Below are positions 4,434 through 5,422 of a stretch of DNA of 5,422 bases, in pieces. The stretch is taken from NCBI GenBank assembly GCA_024762845.1, contig JANTGQ010000110.1, forward strand, positions 1 through 5,422, written 5' to 3'. The notes beneath the pieces were generated by a model, which worked only from the letters and a program-made list of their open reading frames with translations, did no database searches and was not told the DNA's origin. The DNA comes from Nitratifractor sp. (lineage in GTDB: Bacteria; Campylobacterota; Campylobacteria; Campylobacterales; Sulfurovaceae). The position numbers and the translations under genes are program-made. Position 1 is the first letter of the stretch; every line of letters begins with the position of its first letter.

Positions 4434-5422
4434 TTAATTAAAAATTGATAACAATACACCTGCTGCAACGGCAGAGCCAATAACTCCTGCCACATTAGGA
4501 CCCATTGCATGCATTAGCAATATATTACCAGGTTTCTCTTCGGAACCAACTTTACTTACAACCCTCGCTGCCATAGGTACTGCAGAGACTCCTGCTGCAC
4601 CTATAAGCGGATTGATAGGCTCTTTAGAGAATTTAGACATCACTTTTGCCATCAATACACCTGCCGCTGTTCCTGCTGCAAAAGCCACTAATCCGATAAT
4701 CATAATACCCAACGTCTCAGCTACCAAAAATTGATCAGCCTGCAGTTTTGCACCAACTGCCAAGCCTAAGAATATTGTAACAATATTGATAAGTGCATTT
4801 TGCATTGTATCAGATAATCTATCAACAACACCTGACTCTTTTGCAAAATTACCAAACGCAAAAGCCCCCATCAGTGGCGCTGCATCTGGCAAGAATAGTG
4901 CAATAAGCATAATAATCACAATTGGGAAAAGTATTTTTTCCATTTTATGTACATGTCTAGTTGTTTTCATTACAATTTGGCGCTCTTTTTTGCTTGTTAA
5001 CGCTCTCATTATCGGTGGTTGAATAACAGGTACAAGTGCCATGTAAGAGTATGCCGCAACTGCAATTGTTCCCAAAAGTTCCGGTGCAAGTGCAGATGCT
5101 ATAAAGATAGAAGTAGGACCATCCGCACCACCAATAATACTAATAGCAGAACACTGTTTTAGCGTAAAGTCAAATATCGAAGTGTATTGAGAAAGCATCG
5201 CTGCCCCAACAAGAGAACCAAAAATACCAAACTGTGCGGCTGCACCCAAAAGCGCAGTTTTAGGGTTTGCCAAAAGTGGACCAAAATCGGTCATTGCCCC
5301 AACCCCCATAAAGATAAGAAGAGGAAAGAACTCATTGGCAACACCCATATTATAGATAATTCCAAGCATTCCATGGTCGCCTGTAAGGTTTGCAATTGGA
5401 ATATTTGCCAACAATCCACCAA
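4434..5422 (-). CDS. oadB: Sodium-pumping oxaloacetate decarboxylase, beta subunit (5' end outside window)
   Basis: Integral membrane subunit that decarboxylates carboxybiotin held by the alpha subunit and exports Na+. The frame is open to the right edge (a TTG at 5412-5414 is internal), so the N-terminus is missing. Lining it up with Klebsiella OadB (433 residues) places the first residues here near 105, leaving about 100 residues outside. Functional residues keep their spacing: Asp of GGADGPTSIF (5121-5123, K. pneumoniae D203), the Tyr 26 residues later (Y229), and NPLIGAAGVSAVPMAAR (Asn at 4611-4613 matching N373, then G377, S382 and Arg at 4563-4565 matching R389). Other signatures are GVGAMTDFGPLLANP, GNFAKESGVVDRLSDT and HAMGPNVAGVIGSAVAAG. 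Several hydrophobic helices are evident. The closely related methylmalonyl-CoA, glutaconyl-CoA and malonate decarboxylase beta subunits share these motifs; the pckA neighbour favours oxaloacetate. The alpha (biotin/carboxyltransferase) and gamma subunits probably lie upstream, outside the window. Confidence 0.94.
   Translation of the reverse strand, partial: GGLLANIPIANLTGDHGMLGIIYNMGVANEFFPLLIFMGVGAMTDFGPLLANPKTALLGAAAQFGIFGSLVGAAMLSQYTSIFDFTLKQCSAISIIGGADGPTSIFIASALAPELLGTIAVAAYSYMALVPVIQPPIMRALTSKKERQIVMKTTRHVHKMEKILFPIVIIMLIALFLPDAAPLMGAFAFGNFAKESGVVDRLSDTMQNALINIVTIFLGLAVGAKLQADQFLVAETLGIMIIGLVAFAAGTAAGVLMAKVMSKFSKEPINPLIGAAGVSAVPMAARVVSKVGSEEKPGNILLMHAMGPNVAGVIGSAVAAGVLLSIFN

Overview
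The window looks like chromosome from a Campylobacterota (Epsilonproteobacteria) member, in the broad Sulfurimonas/Sulfurovum neighbourhood. This rests on low G+C, the wording of MurD, PckA and OadB, a sodium-pump decarboxylase subunit directly upstream of an ATP-type PEP carboxykinase, and a strong TATAAT box without a matching -35 element. The genus is inferred; no marker in the window settles it.

Layout. Bases 1-948 (+) are the C-terminal three quarters of murD, a peptidoglycan precursor ligase cut by the left edge. A promoter box and a tRNA-Phe(GAA) gene (1008-1083, +) follow. From there to the right edge all genes are on the minus strand. In minus-strand reading order, starting at the right edge, they are: oadB (5' end cut by the edge), pckA 14 nt later, a factor-independent terminator, a 68-residue cysteine-rich protein, a 188-bp non-coding mobile element (MITE), and then two small exported proteins (170 and 152 residues). 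The two exported proteins are tandem paralogs whose tail converges on the tRNA gene.

How the genes work together. oadB and pckA form the end of one operon that handles oxaloacetate: decarboxylation to pyruvate coupled to Na+ export, and ATP-dependent conversion to phosphoenolpyruvate. murD and tRNA-Phe are housekeeping genes. The stretch between the tRNA and the pckA terminator (about 1084-2780) is the accessory part: unrecognised exported paralogs, a MITE and a small Cys-rich protein.

The most notable observations are the MITE, with imperfect terminal inverted repeats, a perfect 5-bp target duplication TTTAA and nested internal inverted repeats, and the pair of diverged paralogs sharing a KCKIDN tail and a conserved NK...Q.Y.PI.K..Y.DC core. 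I see no CRISPR array, phage gene, toxin-antitoxin pair or complete insertion sequence.
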